A stretch of 64,000 bases of DNA, from the NCBI RefSeq assembly GCF_949987535.1, contig NC_080077.1, positions 37,838,561-37,902,560 of the forward strand, in the 5' to 3' direction. The DNA is from Balaenoptera acutorostrata (taxonomy: Eukaryota > Chordata > Mammalia > Artiodactyla > Balaenopteridae). Below are positions 61,476 through 64,000 of the stretch, piece by piece. The notes under the pieces were generated by a model, which saw only the letters and a list, made by a program, of their open reading frames with translations, ran no database searches and was not told the origin of the DNA. Position 1 is the first letter of the stretch; each line of letters starts with the position of its first letter. Made by a program: the position numbers and the translations under genes.

Positions 61476-64000
61476 CTTAACAGTTGTTGAAGAAACATGT
61501 AGCCTCTCCATTCTGCTTCTTACTGACCCCACCTTGAATAAACCTATCATATGTAACAATGTATTTTAGTTTGATTTTAAAAGAATAAATCCTGGATTGC
61601 CAATCACAGCTATGTATGCCACATTTTGGTAACAAATACAGAAAAATATTAAAATGAGAGGAAATGATGAAAAATGAGAAATCTGTTTCATTCCAATCAA
61701 TTCATTCTAGACTAAATGCCAATGCTAATCGCTAAATCATATGATCTCAACACTGCAAGTCAAGACTTTAAACATCCCCTACTATACCAACATATCTGAT
61801 TCTTAGCCACCTTTACCTGTCTAAACACATGTGCACGTGTGTGTGTGTATAAAATGACAGGAAGCTCACTACTAAGGCAGGCCACTCAATCTTTGGCCAC
61901 CGCTGTTACTAAATCAATCTTTCCAATATATGACCAAATTTTTTCACTTTCTCCTTATCCTACGGTAAGGTTCCTAGACTCCATGGCATGCTGGTTGCTC
62001 TTATTCATCTGACAAATCTGCCTTATACCATGACTCCAGAACTATAACAATATAACGAGTAGCCTCCTCTGACTAACAAGAGTCCTCAAAACTCCTCTAC
62101 ATACAATAGAACAAAACAGACTCTACAATATACATCAAAGTACTTAGTTACAAAGTAACATAATAGGGAAGAGTCTACTATAATGAGGGATATGAAGCTT
62201 CATAAGCCAACACAAAAGTCACGTGGACACTGGCAGAAAGTAGAGAAGAGGAGGGAGACTGCCAACAGGAAAGGGTAGGGCCAACAGAAAGCAGCAAAGG
62301 AAAATAGGGGGCAGCGGTAGGTAGGCGTCAATAATAGGGTCAAAAGAAATAATAACTTTTGGGATGAAAGTAAGGGAAGGGATCCAGATTGGAAGTAAAT
62401 GAGGAAATGCAACCAAAACAAAGCACAGAGAAGCAAGCAATTCTTCTAAGCCCGATAGGGAGGTGAGGAGTGGCCAGGAGAGCATTTAAATATTGAGATG
62501 GAGGCAAACGTAGGACAGTCATTCAAAGCGACCTGGGCCAGTTAGATACCTCACCACCTCCAGTGATGAGGAGGATTAGAAGACTTAAGGTCATTGATGA
62601 CTTAATAATCCACAAATGAGCACATTGTTGCAGTGCCTGGAAAGTGGCAGCTAAATTCCTCAGCAGCCAAGCAAGCTTCCTCACACTCAAGAGCGGCGGA
62701 CCAGACAGAAAGACACTTCATTCAGAAGCTAACAGCTAGACAAAGATGTTCCAATTGGGATAATCAAAGCAGGCCACCGTAAGGATTGTTATTCTTTTCA
62801 GTACTTTACTCTCAGACAATACCAATATAATTCAATGTATACCAACCCTTAGAAGTTTAGAGTTTACAAAAACTTCTGTCATTAAAGATCCTATTTCATA
62901 TTTAGAATACAAAAGCACTTAAAATATACCTGCACAAATTATTTTAGTATGCCCTGCCTAGCTGGAAACACAGGAATTCTAGAGGTCGGCTTCAGAATAC
63001 TCCCTCATCTGTCAGAGATAATTGATGGCAGTAACATTTGTTCTTCAGCTGCTGTGCATTTTTTCACTTATCGTTGCTTTGAATCACACCACTGAGGATT
63101 AAAAGATAATCACTTCGTTTCCCTCTCTCAGCACAAATAATAAGGAATCCATGCAGCGATGCACGGAGGATTCCGTTACAATGTATTCCTATCACACGAG
63201 GAAGAAATCCTATACTTCTTTCAACACTGTAAAATTAAAGGAGAAAACCAAGACAAGTGTGTGAATTCTGGACTAGTAAGTAAATAATCCCTAATTTTAA
63301 CGACTTGTGATTCAATTTTTAACTTCACATTTTAACACTAAAAAAGTGTATTTATAATTACGAAGAAACTAACTTATTTCAATTTACTTTTATTGTCATA
63401 TTTAATTACTAGTTGAAAATGTATTAGTACATCTTTATCATAAGATACTAACAGGTGGTAACATTAATATGGGCTTCTGTGTACCTCAGCCGGCACTAGA
63501 GCCTTCATTCTATAGTTCTTAAATTAAGTCCAACAAGCTTAAAAGCACAGTTCTATTTATTGCTGACCTCAAAGGCACAGCCTCTAAAAATAAATGGTAG
63601 CAAGAATGGAGTATAGTAGAAGAATAAACACACAGGAAGACCAATAACAAGAAAAAAAACACAGTGAGAATACTAGAAAATTTATTTAAAATTTCACATC
63701 AATACTAGACTCAGCATTCCCTAACAGAACTCTAATCTTCAGAATACTTTTGCCTTCCTTTATTTTCCTCATGACAAAAATCTCATAAATAAGCAGTAGG
63801 TCCATATTAATTAATAAGGAAATCAAAGGACAATTTAAAAATTAGTATTCTGCAAAATGCCAAATCAATAAGTAAAAGGTAATCTCTGAGTTGATGATTG
63901 AAAATTTGAGACTCTATATTCCAAGGTCTTTTTGGAATTTTTAAATTAGGTGTAACTGAAGTATAGTTCTCATACATTATACTTTTATACATATGAAACG

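Larger units (their letters stand above)
20220..64000 (-). other. RNF217: Presumed RNF217 upstream intron (partial)
   Basis: From the acceptor at 20220 to the right edge I found no exon with a RING1 cysteine pattern, so all 43.8 kb is read as upstream intron. That is inference from the missing exon. Many repeats lie here and are listed separately. Stretches where I recognise nothing include 20225-22630, 23125-24180, 26350-27355, 27575-28540, 30490-32500, 32595-33770, 35000-35870, 36370-36900, 37115-37785, 40170-42020, 42370-43960, 50900-51680, 51955-52330, 53090-54650, 54720-56325, 58490-59845, 60215-61025 and 61480-64000. Confidence 0.65.

Noticed and set aside
1..64000. CRISPR arrays, bacterial operons, viral genes
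   Set aside because: No regularly spaced repeat-spacer pattern, no prokaryotic gene density and no retroviral gag/pol/env frames were seen. Direct repeats are microsatellites or target-site duplications.

Overview
This is a 64 kb piece of a mammalian nuclear genome, and nearly all of it is intron. The organism is probably a cetartiodactyl, most likely a whale or dolphin. The reasons are CHR-type tRNA-Glu-derived SINEs with intact target-site duplications, L1 tails typical of cetartiodactyls, and no BovB or Bov-A repeats. The species call is inference. There are no bacterial genes, CRISPR arrays or operons.

The only protein-coding gene I can support is RNF217 (also called IBRDC1), an RBR-type E3 ubiquitin ligase read from the minus strand. 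Two internal coding exons are visible: 19986-20219 (78 codons, end of RING1 and start of IBR) and 8028-8192 (55 codons, rest of IBR and first zinc-ligand pair of RING2). Both have consensus splice sites and are phase 0 at both ends. The catalytic RING2 exon should lie to the left of the window. The RING1 and N-terminal exon(s) should lie to the right. Everything right of 20219 is therefore read as upstream intron.

The rest is transposon-derived or unremarkable AT-rich sequence. Old layers are MIR, L2, hAT/MER5-like pieces, one possible CR1/L3 relic, and L1M-type fragments. Younger layers are five CHR/tRNA-derived SINEs, two minus-oriented L1 3' tails plus a very short third one, and one near-complete L1 of about 5.9 kb at 44980-50881. 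That L1 carries a 15-bp target-site duplication and recognisable ORF1 and ORF2, but both reading frames are broken many times. Simple repeats include (CA)n, a compound TG/TATG/TA array, and a purine-rich/pyrimidine-rich pair.

I found no convincing undescribed system. The points most worth a second look are: the inverted SINEs that bracket the two symmetric RNF217 exons; the two alternative L1 3' ends; L1 truncations that stop at the G-rich tract; and a 24-bp tandem duplication inside one SINE.
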